Below are positions 44,634-53,708 of a DNA stretch of 64,000 nt, piece after piece; the first letter of the stretch is position 1; each line of letters begins with the position of its first letter. The position numbers and the translations under genes are program-made. The stretch spans positions 62,001 through 126,000 of the forward strand of contig NZ_CP119811.1 of assembly GCF_029338395.1 (NCBI RefSeq), read 5' to 3'. Below the pieces are notes generated by a model. The model made no database searches. It saw nothing but the letters and a program-made list of their open reading frames with translations, and was not told the DNA's origin. This DNA comes from Halorussus caseinilyticus. GTDB taxonomy: Archaea > Halobacteriota > Halobacteria > Halobacteriales > Haladaptataceae.

Positions 44634-47600
44634 CCGACGAGGCTCCCGACTGGTTGCCGACCACCGACGACGACGAGGAACCGAAACCCCGACAAGAGAC
44701 TATCATCGAGTCCGACGACTACCCGATGCGCGTCCTCGCGGGCGCTGGCACGGGCAAGACGTTCACGATGGTCCGGAAGATAGAGCATCTCGTGGACGAA
44801 CGCGGCGTCTCGCCCGACCGCATCCTCGCGCTGACGTTCACGAACAACGCCGCCGACTCGATGCGCGAGAAACTCAACGCCAAACTCGGGACCGCGGGCT
44901 ACGACATCGACGCCTACACCTACCACTCCATCTGTAACGAACTCCTGACCGACTACGCATACGACGCCGGAATCGACCCCGACTTCGAGGTGGCGACAGA
45001 CGCCGAGACCGACGCCGTCCGCCTCGACGTGCTGGACGAAATCGAGTACCGGTCGGTCAAGCCCAACGTCTACGGCCCGGACTCCTACGCGACCGGCGCG
45101 GCCTCGAAACTGCGCTCGTTTATCGAGTCGATGAAGCGAAGCGCCGTTACGCCCGAGGACATCGACGCCTTCCTCGGGTCGCCAGCGCGCGTCTACGAAC
45201 TCGCCGAGATTCCGGACCGAATCGAGGCCAGCGCCAGCGACCACCTCGGCGGCCGGTCGGTCTCGACCGTCCTCGACGGAATCCCGGACGTGCGCGCCGA
45301 CCTGACCGAGGAGCGAGACGCCCTCGGCGACGAGGGCGTCGAGGCCAGCGTCGCGGACTTCCTCGACCGACTGCTGGACCTCTGTGACGCCCTCGTTGCC
45401 GCGTTCGAGGCACACGAGAACGGCGAGCGCACGCTCCCCGACGACGCCCACAAGCTCCCGAAGTACCTGCTCGGCGGCTACGCCAGCGGCGCGCCTTCGG
45501 GGATTCCCGACGACCTGAACCTCGAACTCACCGACGAACTCCGGACGTTCACCGACGAGTGCAAGACCGCGCGCGACCTGAACGCTGGCTACGCCGCCTA
45601 CGAGCGCGAACTGGCCGAGCGCGACCTGCTGGATTTCGACGGTCTCGTGGTCGAAGCCGAGCGTCTGCTCGACTCGGCGGTCGGCGACGAAATCGCCGAC
45701 CGATGGGACTACGTGTTCTGCGACGAGTTTCAGGACACCGACCGCCTCCAGTTCGACCTCGTGACCTCGCTGGTCTCGGAGGGCCGCCTGTTCGTGGTCG
45801 GCGACGACGACCAAGCCATCTACGAGTGGCGCGGCGCACACGTCGCCAACGTCACCGACGAGTTGGACGACGAGTTCGGCGACGACCTCGCGGACGAACC
45901 CCTCGAACAGAACTTCCGGTCCCACCAGCCGATTCTGGACCTCGCAAACGAGGCGCTCGAACGACTGGACGAACGCGAGAGCGAGAAGACGCTCACGCGC
46001 GTCGAGGAACCGGAATACGACGCCAGTCCCGTCGCCACCGTCGAAGAGGCCGACGACGAGGACGAGCGCGTCGGGCAACTCGTGACCGTCGTCGAGAACC
46101 TCCTGAGCGGGGAGGCCGCCGAACTCGACCGCGGGTACGCTCCCGGCGACATCGCGCTCCTCGTCCGGAAGAACGACCACGCGACCCCGATTCTGGAGGC
46201 GTTCGAGCGCGCGGGCGTCCCCTATCGAGTCGCGGGCGACCTCACCTCGGAGTCGGTCGGCGTCCGGACCGTCGTCGCGTACCTGAAGGCGCTCGCTCGC
46301 CCCGACGACGGCGTGAGTTGGAACCGAGTGCTGACGATGCGGTACCGACTGACCGACGCCGACCTCCGGCGTCTCAACGACCACGACGAGGGCGTGCTGG
46401 CCGGACTCCGCGAGATTCCCCTCGACGCCTTCGAGGAACCGGACCGCGTTCGGGAAGCGCGCGGTCACGCCTCGCAACTGCTCGAACTCCGCGAGACGGT
46501 CTCGCTCTCGCGCCTCTACCGAGAACTCAAGGACATCACGAACGTCGAGTGGTATCTCAGCGAACGCGAGCGCCGCGACCTCACGCGGGTCGAGGAAGTG
46601 GTCGAGCAGTACGGCGACGGAGCGGTGCAACCGCCGCTCACCGCGGAGTTCGTGGACTCGCTCCGACGGTACGACTCGCTGTTAGACGAGAGCGGGTCGT
46701 CCCCGGCGAGCCAGCCCGAACTCGCAGACGACGCCGTGAACGTCATGACCGTCCACAAGAGCAAAGGTCTCGACTTCCCGGTCGTGTTGATGCCGAGACT
46801 CACGGCCGAGGAGTGGGCACCCGACGCACGAACCTACGACACGCTCGAAACCGCGCTCTCGGGCGACCCCGAGTCGGCTTTCAGCGAGGACCTCGTGGCC
46901 CGCGACGCCAGAGAGAGTCGCCGCGTCCTCCACGTCGGCCTGACTCGCGCGGAGGAACTGCTCGTTCTCCACGGCGGACCGGCGGCCGACGAAACGGACG
47001 ACGAACGCGCGGTCCGCGAGGCAGTCGAGGAGATTCTTCCCGAGACCGCTCCGTGGCGTCCCGGAAGCGGCCACCTCCCGATTTGGCGCGACCTGCGGGC
47101 GTGTCTCCCCGAGACTGCGACCGACTGGACGGACTCGCTCGCTTCGACCGTCGTCGGCGACATCGGCGGCGAAGTCCGGTACGACGGCGACGTACTCTCG
47201 CCAGCAGAGGGTCGTGAGCGGGTTCTCGCGCTCGCGGACCGCTCCGCGGCCGGTGAACTCGATGGCGCGAGCGAACCAGACGTGTTCGATGTCGATAGCC
47301 TCGGCGGAACGCCGAGCGCCGACCCCGCGATTCGACACAGTTACACCTCGCTCGAACGCTACGAGCAGTGTCCGCGACAGCACTATCTCGACTTCGTGGT
47401 CGATGCCTTCCCGGATTACCGGACTCCCGAGAGCGACGAGACGGGCGGCGTCTCACAGCGCGAAATCGGCCTGCTGTTCCACGACGTTGCCGAGGCGGCG
47501 AACACGCAGGGGAAGACGGACCCCGACGCGTGGTACGAACTCTGCGACCGACTCGGGGGACGACGAGGCTCGAAAGCCCCGGTCGATGCAGTCCGGGCGT

Positions 47601-48046
47601 GTATCGACCGCTACTTCGAACTCGACGTGAGCGAATGGGAACTGCTCGACGCAGAGCGCGAATTCGAGTTGACCCTCGACGGCCACGAAGTCGTCGGGTT
47701 CGTGGACGCGGTGTATCGGAATCACGACGGCGAGTTAGTCGTCATCGACTACAAGGCGACCGAGCGTCACCGCGACATCGAGGGCGACAGACAACTACCG
47801 CTGTATCTGCTCGCGTGTCGCGACCTGTACGACGAACCCGTCTCCAAAGCCGGGTACGCCTACGTCGGTGAACTCGGGCCGAAAGTCGAGATGCGCGCGT
47901 TCGATGAGGGTGAACTCGACGCCGTGCGTTCGGACCTGACCGACACGATGAGCGACATCGAGGCGACGGCGTTCGACGAGTATCGTTCCGGGGACCACTG
48001 CCGGTGGTGCCAGCACGGCGGACTCCCCTGCGCCGAGAGCGAGTGA
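44630..48046 (+). CDS. AddA-like UvrD helicase fused to a RecB nuclease
   Basis: This 1138-residue protein has Walker A GAGTGKT (38-44), motif Ia LTFTNNAAD, DEFQD at about 365-369, VVGDDDQAIYEWRGA, LEQNFRSH, VMTVHKSKGLDFPVVLMP and RVLHVGLTRAEELLVLH, a complete UvrD/RecB helicase. The C-terminal 230 residues are a PD-(D/E)XK nuclease (GLLFHDVAE, VVIDYKA, LPLYLLA) with YEQCPRQ (Cys about 914) and CRWCQHGGLPC near 1124-1134, a second four-Cys set. It starts in an ATGA overlap. With the two genes before it, it forms a double-strand-break end-processing machine. Confidence 0.9.
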   Translation: MTDEAPDWLPTTDDDEEPKPRQETIIESDDYPMRVLAGAGTGKTFTMVRKIEHLVDERGVSPDRILALTFTNNAADSMREKLNAKLGTAGYDIDAYTYHSICNELLTDYAYDAGIDPDFEVATDAETDAVRLDVLDEIEYRSVKPNVYGPDSYATGAASKLRSFIESMKRSAVTPEDIDAFLGSPARVYELAEIPDRIEASASDHLGGRSVSTVLDGIPDVRADLTEERDALGDEGVEASVADFLDRLLDLCDALVAAFEAHENGERTLPDDAHKLPKYLLGGYASGAPSGIPDDLNLELTDELRTFTDECKTARDLNAGYAAYERELAERDLLDFDGLVVEAERLLDSAVGDEIADRWDYVFCDEFQDTDRLQFDLVTSLVSEGRLFVVGDDDQAIYEWRGAHVANVTDELDDEFGDDLADEPLEQNFRSHQPILDLANEALERLDERESEKTLTRVEEPEYDASPVATVEEADDEDERVGQLVTVVENLLSGEAAELDRGYAPGDIALLVRKNDHATPILEAFERAGVPYRVAGDLTSESVGVRTVVAYLKALARPDDGVSWNRVLTMRYRLTDADLRRLNDHDEGVLAGLREIPLDAFEEPDRVREARGHASQLLELRETVSLSRLYRELKDITNVEWYLSERERRDLTRVEEVVEQYGDGAVQPPLTAEFVDSLRRYDSLLDESGSSPASQPELADDAVNVMTVHKSKGLDFPVVLMPRLTAEEWAPDARTYDTLETALSGDPESAFSEDLVARDARESRRVLHVGLTRAEELLVLHGGPAADETDDERAVREAVEEILPETAPWRPGSGHLPIWRDLRACLPETATDWTDSLASTVVGDIGGEVRYDGDVLSPAEGRERVLALADRSAAGELDGASEPDVFDVDSLGGTPSADPAIRHSYTSLERYEQCPRQHYLDFVVDAFPDYRTPESDETGGVSQREIGLLFHDVAEAANTQGKTDPDAWYELCDRLGGRRGSKAPVDAVRACIDRYFELDVSEWELLDAEREFELTLDGHEVVGFVDAVYRNHDGELVVIDYKATERHRDIEGDRQLPLYLLACRDLYDEPVSKAGYAYVGELGPKVEMRAFDEGELDAVRSDLTDTMSDIEATAFDEYRSGDHCRWCQHGGLPCAESE

Positions 48047-48183
48047 GAGCGGGGACGGGCAGTTCGGCGGTTCCCCTCCGTCGCGCACGCCTCGCAGTCC
48101 ACGCGTCGGAAACGGCGGAAGTTCCGGACCCGGCCGTCGATACGGCACTACGGCGGGGTCGGTGAGTTTGCGACACGCAACGC

Positions 48184-48201
48184 TTTTAGGTTCGCCTAAA
48201 A
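48184..48201. promoter_or_regulatory. DtxR-type iron box 1
   Basis: TTTTAGG-TTCG-CCTAAAA has perfect 7-bp arms. It matches the DtxR/IdeR family consensus TTAGGnnnnnCCTAA in style. It lies about 220 bases upstream of the siderophore operon. Confidence 0.7.
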
Positions 48202-48258
48202 TATCTCGGAGTGGTGATTGTACTTTCGAGCGTAGTCGGCCGAACGCCTCTCGCCCGT

Positions 48259-48274
48259 TTTAGGCTAGCCTAAA
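48259..48274. promoter_or_regulatory. DtxR-type iron box 2
   Basis: TTTAGGCTAGCCTAAA is a perfect 16-bp palindrome, just upstream of the TATA-like element. A further half site (ATTAGG) begins at 48283. Confidence 0.75.
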
Positions 48275-48291
48275 TTACATGAATTAGGCCG

Positions 48292-48299
48292 TATAGAAA
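48292..48299 (+). promoter_or_regulatory. TATA box for the siderophore operon
   Basis: TATAGAAA (48292-48299) lies between iron boxes 2 and 3, so a bound DtxR-type repressor would block it. A start site near 48322 would fit. Confidence 0.45.
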
Positions 48300-48310
48300 T
48301 ACTTTTCAAT

Positions 48311-48328
48311 TTTTAGGTCGGCCTAAAA
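48311..48328. promoter_or_regulatory. DtxR-type iron box 3
   Basis: TTTTAGG-TCGG-CCTAAAA has perfect 7-bp arms and would overlap the transcription start site. It ends three bases before a short GTG ORF. Confidence 0.75.
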
Positions 48329-48331
48329 ACT

Positions 48332-48403
48332 GTGACGCGACCAAATCCACTCCGACTCGAACAGGCGACCGACCGAACTGCGTTCGCCGAGGCGGTGAAC
48401 TGA
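48332..48403 (+). CDS. 23-codon upstream ORF before the siderophore operon
   Basis: A GTG-started frame (VTRPNPLRLEQATDRTAF and five more residues) ends in TGA with one base before the operon's first ATG. It may be a leader peptide whose translation delivers ribosomes to the first gene, since no other ribosome site is obvious. It could also be chance. Confidence 0.35.
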   Translation: MTRPNPLRLEQATDRTAFAEAVN

Positions 48404-48404
48404 G

Positions 48405-49784
48405 ATGGCGTACGCGGGCGCTTCGAACGCTCGGTTGCTCGACAAGCAGGCCGACAGAGAGTCCAACGCGCGGAGCTACCCCCGTCACCTCCCGATGGCG
48501 ATTCGGGAAGCCCGAGGCGTCGAAGTCACCGACGCCGACGGCGACACCTACTACGACTGTCTCGCCGGGGCCGGAACGCTCCACCTCGGACACAACCATC
48601 CGGTCGTCGTCGAGGCAATCGAGGACGCGATGGCGGCCGACCGGCCGATGCACACCCTCGACATCACGACGCCCGTCAAGGAAGCGTTCGTTGACACGCT
48701 GTTCGACAGTCTCCCCGACGAGTTCGCCGACTCCGCGAAGATTCAGTTCTGTAGTCCGGCGGGTACCGACGCGGTGGAGGCCGCCCTGAAACTCACCAAG
48801 ACCGCGACCGGTAACCGCTCGGTCCTCTCGTTCCGCGGCGGCTACCACGGCATGACTCACGGTTCGCTCGGTCTGATGGGCGACACCGACCCCAAAGCCG
48901 AGGTGCCGGGGACGATGGGGAACGTCCACCACCTTCCGTACCCCTACTCCTATCGGTGCCCCTTCGGAATCGGCGAGGGCGGCCACGAAGTCGGAAGCGA
49001 GTACGTCGAGCGACTGCTCGCCGACCCCGAACGCGGATTCACCGACCCGGCGGCGATGGTCCTCGAACCCGTGCAGGGCGAAGGCGGGTCCATCGCTCCG
49101 CCCGCCGACTGGCTTCGGGAGATGCGCCGAATCACCCGCGAACACGACGTACCCCTCGTGGTGGACGAGATTCAGTCGGGACTCGGCCGGACCGGGGACC
49201 TCTACGACTTCGAGCGCGCCGGTATCACCCCCGACGTGGTGACGCTCTCGAAGGCGGTCGGCGGCGGCCTTCCCCTCGCCGTCGTCCTCTACGACGAGGA
49301 GTTAGACGAGTGGGAGTCGGGCGCGCACACCGGCACCTTCCGAGGCAACCAGTTGGCGATGGCCGCGGGGAAGGCCACCATCGAGTACATCGTCGAGGAG
49401 GACCTGCCGAGTCACGCCGAGAGGATGGGTGCGCGCCTCCAGAACCACCTCGACGCGGCGGCCGACGACTTCGCCGAAGTCGGCGACGTTCGGGGTCGGG
49501 GGCTGATGCTCGGTGCCGAGATGGTCGATACCGCGGCCGAACCCGACAGTCTCGGCGCGCACCCGCCCGACCCCGACCTCGCCGAGGCGGTCCAGTCGGC
49601 GTGTTTCGACCGCGGGCTAATCGTGGAACGCGGGGGCCGCGAGGGTTCGACCGTCCGGTTCCTGCCGCCGCTAATCGTCTCGAAGGACCAAATCGAGGAC
49701 ATCGGCCGAATCTTCCGCGAGTCGGTCGAAGCGGCCGTCGCGGAGACCGACGCCCGGTCCGCGGAGGTCGGCGCGTCGCCATGA
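48405..49784 (+). CDS. dat: L-2,4-diaminobutyrate:2-oxoglutarate aminotransferase
   Basis: This 459-residue class III PLP aminotransferase makes diaminobutyrate from aspartate semialdehyde. The cofactor Lys283 lies in TLSKAVGGG; other blocks are CSPAGTDAVEAALKLTKT near 123 and VDEIQSGLGRTGDLY near 250. It begins the siderophore operon and overlaps the decarboxylase gene by four bases. The same dat-bdb pair opens siderophore loci in Haloferax volcanii and rhizobactin-producing bacteria. Confidence 0.92.
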   Translation: MAYAGASNARLLDKQADRESNARSYPRHLPMAIREARGVEVTDADGDTYYDCLAGAGTLHLGHNHPVVVEAIEDAMAADRPMHTLDITTPVKEAFVDTLFDSLPDEFADSAKIQFCSPAGTDAVEAALKLTKTATGNRSVLSFRGGYHGMTHGSLGLMGDTDPKAEVPGTMGNVHHLPYPYSYRCPFGIGEGGHEVGSEYVERLLADPERGFTDPAAMVLEPVQGEGGSIAPPADWLREMRRITREHDVPLVVDEIQSGLGRTGDLYDFERAGITPDVVTLSKAVGGGLPLAVVLYDEELDEWESGAHTGTFRGNQLAMAAGKATIEYIVEEDLPSHAERMGARLQNHLDAAADDFAEVGDVRGRGLMLGAEMVDTAAEPDSLGAHPPDPDLAEAVQSACFDRGLIVERGGREGSTVRFLPPLIVSKDQIEDIGRIFRESVEAAVAETDARSAEVGASP

Positions 49785-51271
49785 CGAGCGCCGACGACCT
49801 CTTTCTCGGCACCGAGGCCGGGAACGACGCCTACCGCGAAGCCGTCTCGCAGGCGAGCGAGGCAGTGGTCGAAGCGTTCGCCGAGAACGCGACCCCCTAC
49901 TCGGGCGCGGCCTCCGAGCGTCTGGACGACCGATTCGCCGAGCGCGACTGCCTCCCCGACGAGGGCCAACCCCTCGCCGAAACCGTCGCGGAGGTCGGCG
50001 ACGATGTGCTGGCCGACTCGGTGGGCGTCCCGGACCCGAGTTGCATCGCGCACCTCCACTGTCCGCCGCTGGTGCCTGCGCTCGCGGCCGAAACCGCCAT
50101 CGCCGCGACCAACCAGTCGCTCGACTCGTGGGACCAGAGTCCCGCGGCGACCCACGTCGAGCGCCGGATGGTAGACCGGCTCTGCGAGTTGTTCGGCTAC
50201 GGTCCGGGCGGTGACGGCGTGTTCACCAGCGGGGGCACCCAGTCGAACTTTCAGGCGCTCCTGTTGGCTCGCAACTGGTTCGCCCGCGAGCGATTCGGTC
50301 GCCGAGTCAAGGAGTCGGGTCTCCCGCACAAGTCGAAGTCGATGCGAATCCTCTGTTCGGAGGCGGCCCACTTCACCGCAGAGCAGTCGGCGGCCCACCT
50401 CGGTCTCGGCGAGAACGCGGTCGTGACCGTCCCTACCGACGACGACTACCGGATGGACCCCGACGCTCTCGACGCGACAATCGCGGACCTCCGGGAGCGC
50501 GAACGGGAACCGTTCGCGCTGGTCGGCACCGCGGGCACGACCGACTTCGGGAGCATCGACCCGCTCGACTCGCTCGCGGACCGCGCCGACGAACACGGTC
50601 TCTGGTTCCACGTGGACGCGGCCTACGGCGGGGCGCTCGCGCTCTCTCCCGCCCACCGCGAGAAGTTGGCCGGAATCGAGCGCGCCGACTCGCTGGCGGT
50701 GGACTTCCACAAACTGTTCTACCAGCCAATCAGTTGCGGGGCCTTCCTCGTGCGAGACGGCGACCGCTTCGACCTGATTCGGCGGTCGGCGACCTACCTC
50801 AACCCCGAGGAAGCAGACCTCGGCGCGCCGAATCTGGTCTCGAAGTCGGTCCAGACCACCCGCCGGTTCGACGCGCTCAAACCGTACGTCACGTTCCGGA
50901 CGCTCGGCCGCGAGGGGTTGGCCGAACTGGTCGAATCCACGCTCGAACTCGCCGACGAGGTGGCCGACCTGTTGGCCGACGCGCCCGACTTCGAGTTGGT
51001 CAACGACCCGACGCTCAACGCGGTCGTGTTCCGGTACCGGCCCGAGGGCGTCGGCGACGACCGGGTGGGTCGGCTCAACGCCGCGCTCCGGGCGGCCCTG
51101 CTCCGGAACGGCGACGGCGTGGTCGGCCGCACCGAGGTCGATGGCACGACCAGCCTGAAGTTCACCCTGCTGAACCCCAAGACGACCGTCGAGGACGTTG
51201 CCGACGTGCTGGACGCCGTGCGGAACCGTGCGCGAACCATCGCAGTCGCAGACCGGACACTCCGACGATGA
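49781..51271 (+). CDS. bdb: L-2,4-diaminobutyrate decarboxylase
   Basis: This 496-residue PLP decarboxylase of the aromatic/glutamate type has the cofactor Lys311 in VDFHKLFYQP, with TSGGTQSNFQALLLAR before it and HVDAAYGGALAL near 285. It yields 1,3-diaminopropane, the amine building block of the siderophore. The ATG overlaps the aminotransferase stop; its stop overlaps the first synthetase. Confidence 0.92.
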   Translation: MTSADDLFLGTEAGNDAYREAVSQASEAVVEAFAENATPYSGAASERLDDRFAERDCLPDEGQPLAETVAEVGDDVLADSVGVPDPSCIAHLHCPPLVPALAAETAIAATNQSLDSWDQSPAATHVERRMVDRLCELFGYGPGGDGVFTSGGTQSNFQALLLARNWFARERFGRRVKESGLPHKSKSMRILCSEAAHFTAEQSAAHLGLGENAVVTVPTDDDYRMDPDALDATIADLREREREPFALVGTAGTTDFGSIDPLDSLADRADEHGLWFHVDAAYGGALALSPAHREKLAGIERADSLAVDFHKLFYQPISCGAFLVRDGDRFDLIRRSATYLNPEEADLGAPNLVSKSVQTTRRFDALKPYVTFRTLGREGLAELVESTLELADEVADLLADAPDFELVNDPTLNAVVFRYRPEGVGDDRVGRLNAALRAALLRNGDGVVGRTEVDGTTSLKFTLLNPKTTVEDVADVLDAVRNRARTIAVADRTLRR

Positions 51272-53124
51272 ATCCGACAGACATCGCAGAATCCGCGACG
51301 TTGCACAGCTTCCTCAACTGCTACCTCCGTGAGACCGGCGACTACGAAGTCGTGGACGCCGAGTCGGTCCCCGCGCCGACGAACGGTCGCGAGCGGGCGG
51401 TCCGGGTCCCCCTGCCCGAACAGGCGACGACCCTCTACGTCCCGGTCCGGTATCGGTCGCCGACCGACCGCCACCTGTTCGAGTTGCCGGGGTACTACCG
51501 GCAGGGCGAGGGCGACGGTGAGACGCTGGAACTCGACTACGTGACGCTGGCGTCACTGGTGACGAAGGAACTCTCGCTGACCCGCGAGGACGCCGGAAAC
51601 CGCGACGAACTCCTCCTGCGGGTCCTCAAGAGTTGCGAGAACGTCGCCCGGTTCGTGGAGGCCCGACGAGACGACGCCGACCGACTCTACGGCTTCGAGA
51701 CGACGTTCCGCGAGGCCGAGCAGTCGCTGGTGTTCGGCCACCTGCTCCACCCGACGCCGAAGAGTCGCCAAGGCATCCCGCCCCACGAGTCGCCGACCTA
51801 CGCGCCCGAGTTGGAAGGGTCGTTCGCGCTCCACTACTTCCGGGCCGACCCCGAACTCGTCTGGCAGGACTCGGCGCTTCCGGCGTCTCGCCGAGACGCC
51901 GGAAGCGCCGAATCTGTCGGTGCGGACTCGGCCGGTGCGGACTCGGCCAGCCAGTGGGTGAAGGCCGCGCTCCGCGAGGACCCCGAGGTTTCGGACTCGT
52001 TCGTCGCCGAACACGTCGAGAGCGACGACGTGCTGATTCCGGTCCACCCGTGGCAGGCCGACTACCTGCTCGAACAGGACCACGTGCGCGAGCAGTTGGG
52101 CGACGGACTCGAATCGCTCGGGCAGGTCGGCCGGGAGTTCCACCCGACGAGTTCGGTCCGGACCCTCTACGCGCCCGACGCGCCCTTCATGGTCAAGGGG
52201 TCGCTCAACGTCGAGATTACCAACTCCGAGCGCGTCAACAAGCGCCCGGAACTCGACCGCGGGGTCGCAATCGCGGAACTGCTCGACACCGAACTCGGCG
52301 ACGACCTGCGCGAGCGATTCCCCGACTTCGACGTGGTTCGGGACCCGGCGTCGCTCACCCTCGACATCGGCGAGGGGGCCGAATCCGGCTTCGAGGTCGT
52401 CCTGCGCGAGAACGCCTTCCGGGGCGCGGACGCCGAGAACGCTGGACCGGTGGTCGCGCTCTGTCAGGACCGGATTTCGGGCGACGGGTCGCGGTTGGGC
52501 GAAGTCGTCCGGACCCTCGCCGACCGAGAGGGTCGTTCGACCGAGGCCGTGAGTCGGGACTGGTTCCGCCGATACCTCGAAATTTCCCTGCGACCGATTC
52601 TGTGGCTCTACCTCGAACGCGGACTGGGCGTCGAGGCCCACCAGCAGAACGGCGTCCTCGCGCTGGAAGATGGCTACCCCGACGCCTTCTACTACCGGGA
52701 CAATCAGGGCTACTACTTCCCAGAGTCGCAGTACGAGGAGTTAGACGACCTGCTACCGGGCGTCGGCGAGCGCGCGGACACGATTTGCCCGGACGAGGTG
52801 GCCGACGAGCGCATCCGGTACTACGTCGTGTTGAACAACCTGTTCGGCCTAATCAACGCCTTCGGGACCGCGGGACTGGCCGACGAGCGCGACCTGCTCG
52901 GGATTCTGCGCGAGGAGTTGGAGCATTGCCGGAAGTTCGACCGCGAGTCGTCGTCGCTGTTGGACGGCCTGCTGGACGAGGAGACCCTTCCGTGCAAGGC
53001 CAACCTGCTCACGCGGTTCCACGACATGGACGAACTCGTCGGGTCCTTAGAGAACCAGTCGGTGTACGCCGACGTGGAGAATCCACTCGTCACGGAAGTC
53101 CCGCGGGAGGTGACTCGGCGATGA
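51268..53124 (+). CDS. iucA: NIS siderophore synthetase (IucA/IucC family), first copy
   Basis: This 618-residue enzyme has family blocks VFGHLLHPTPKSRQG, IPVHPWQADYLLEQ, HPTSSVRTLY, KGSLNVEITNSERVN and EAHQQNGVLALEDG. It activates a citrate carboxylate as the adenylate and couples it to the hydroxamate amine. It overlaps the decarboxylase and the acetyltransferase by four bases. It pairs with the second synthetase at 55117 to attach two side arms. The iucA name follows Haloferax usage; it may be assigned the other way. Confidence 0.9.
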   Translation: MNPTDIAESATLHSFLNCYLRETGDYEVVDAESVPAPTNGRERAVRVPLPEQATTLYVPVRYRSPTDRHLFELPGYYRQGEGDGETLELDYVTLASLVTKELSLTREDAGNRDELLLRVLKSCENVARFVEARRDDADRLYGFETTFREAEQSLVFGHLLHPTPKSRQGIPPHESPTYAPELEGSFALHYFRADPELVWQDSALPASRRDAGSAESVGADSAGADSASQWVKAALREDPEVSDSFVAEHVESDDVLIPVHPWQADYLLEQDHVREQLGDGLESLGQVGREFHPTSSVRTLYAPDAPFMVKGSLNVEITNSERVNKRPELDRGVAIAELLDTELGDDLRERFPDFDVVRDPASLTLDIGEGAESGFEVVLRENAFRGADAENAGPVVALCQDRISGDGSRLGEVVRTLADREGRSTEAVSRDWFRRYLEISLRPILWLYLERGLGVEAHQQNGVLALEDGYPDAFYYRDNQGYYFPESQYEELDDLLPGVGERADTICPDEVADERIRYYVVLNNLFGLINAFGTAGLADERDLLGILREELEHCRKFDRESSSLLDGLLDEETLPCKANLLTRFHDMDELVGSLENQSVYADVENPLVTEVPREVTRR

Positions 53125-53708
53125 CCGGTCCCGGAGGCATCGTCGCCGCACCCTACGACTTCCAGACCCACGACGAGGAAATCGACAGGACCGTCTCGTT
53201 CCGGCGGGCCGAGATGGACGACTTGGGGATGCTCCACGCGTGGCTCAACGAGGACCACGTTCTCCCCTACTGGCAGTTGGACGACCCCCTGCCGGAGTTC
53301 CGCGACGCGCTGGCCGAGAAGTTGGCCGACGACCACATGACCCCCTACGTCGGTCACTTGGACCACGTGCCGATGAGCTACTGGGAGTGCTACTGGGCGG
53401 CCGACGACCCCATCGCCGACTACTACGACGCCGACCCGACCGACCAAGGCATCCACCTCCTCATCGGCCCGCCGGAGTATCTGGGGCAGGGGTACGCCGA
53501 ACCGCTCCTGCGGGCGGTGACGGAGATGCAGTTCCGCCACGGCGAGACCGACCGAATCGTGACCGAACCCGACGTGCGCAACGAAATCGTCCACCACGTC
53601 TTCGAGCAGTGCGGCTTCGAACCCCAGCGCGAAATCGAGACGGACGAGAAGACGGCCCTGCTGATGGTCTGCGAGCGCGAGCGGTTCGAGCGGGAGGTGA
53701 TGGAATGA
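53121..53708 (+). CDS. iucB: Hydroxydiaminopropane N-acetyltransferase (IucB/RhbD-like GNAT)
   Basis: This 195-residue GNAT protein contains YWQLDDPLPEFRDAL and the acyl-CoA loop GPPEYLGQGYAEPLLRA, with FEQCGFEPQREIETDEK near the end, typical of siderophore acetyltransferases (IucB/RhbD/MbtK group). It would acetylate N-hydroxy-1,3-diaminopropane to form the hydroxamate. It starts in an ATGA overlap and ends in one with the hydroxylase. Confidence 0.88.
   Translation: MTGPGGIVAAPYDFQTHDEEIDRTVSFRRAEMDDLGMLHAWLNEDHVLPYWQLDDPLPEFRDALAEKLADDHMTPYVGHLDHVPMSYWECYWAADDPIADYYDADPTDQGIHLLIGPPEYLGQGYAEPLLRAVTEMQFRHGETDRIVTEPDVRNEIVHHVFEQCGFEPQREIETDEKTALLMVCERERFEREVME

Noticed and set aside
44585-46630. 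681-codon minus-strand frame opposite the AddA-like gene
   Set aside because: Valine-rich shadow frame; the sense strand encodes all helicase motifs.
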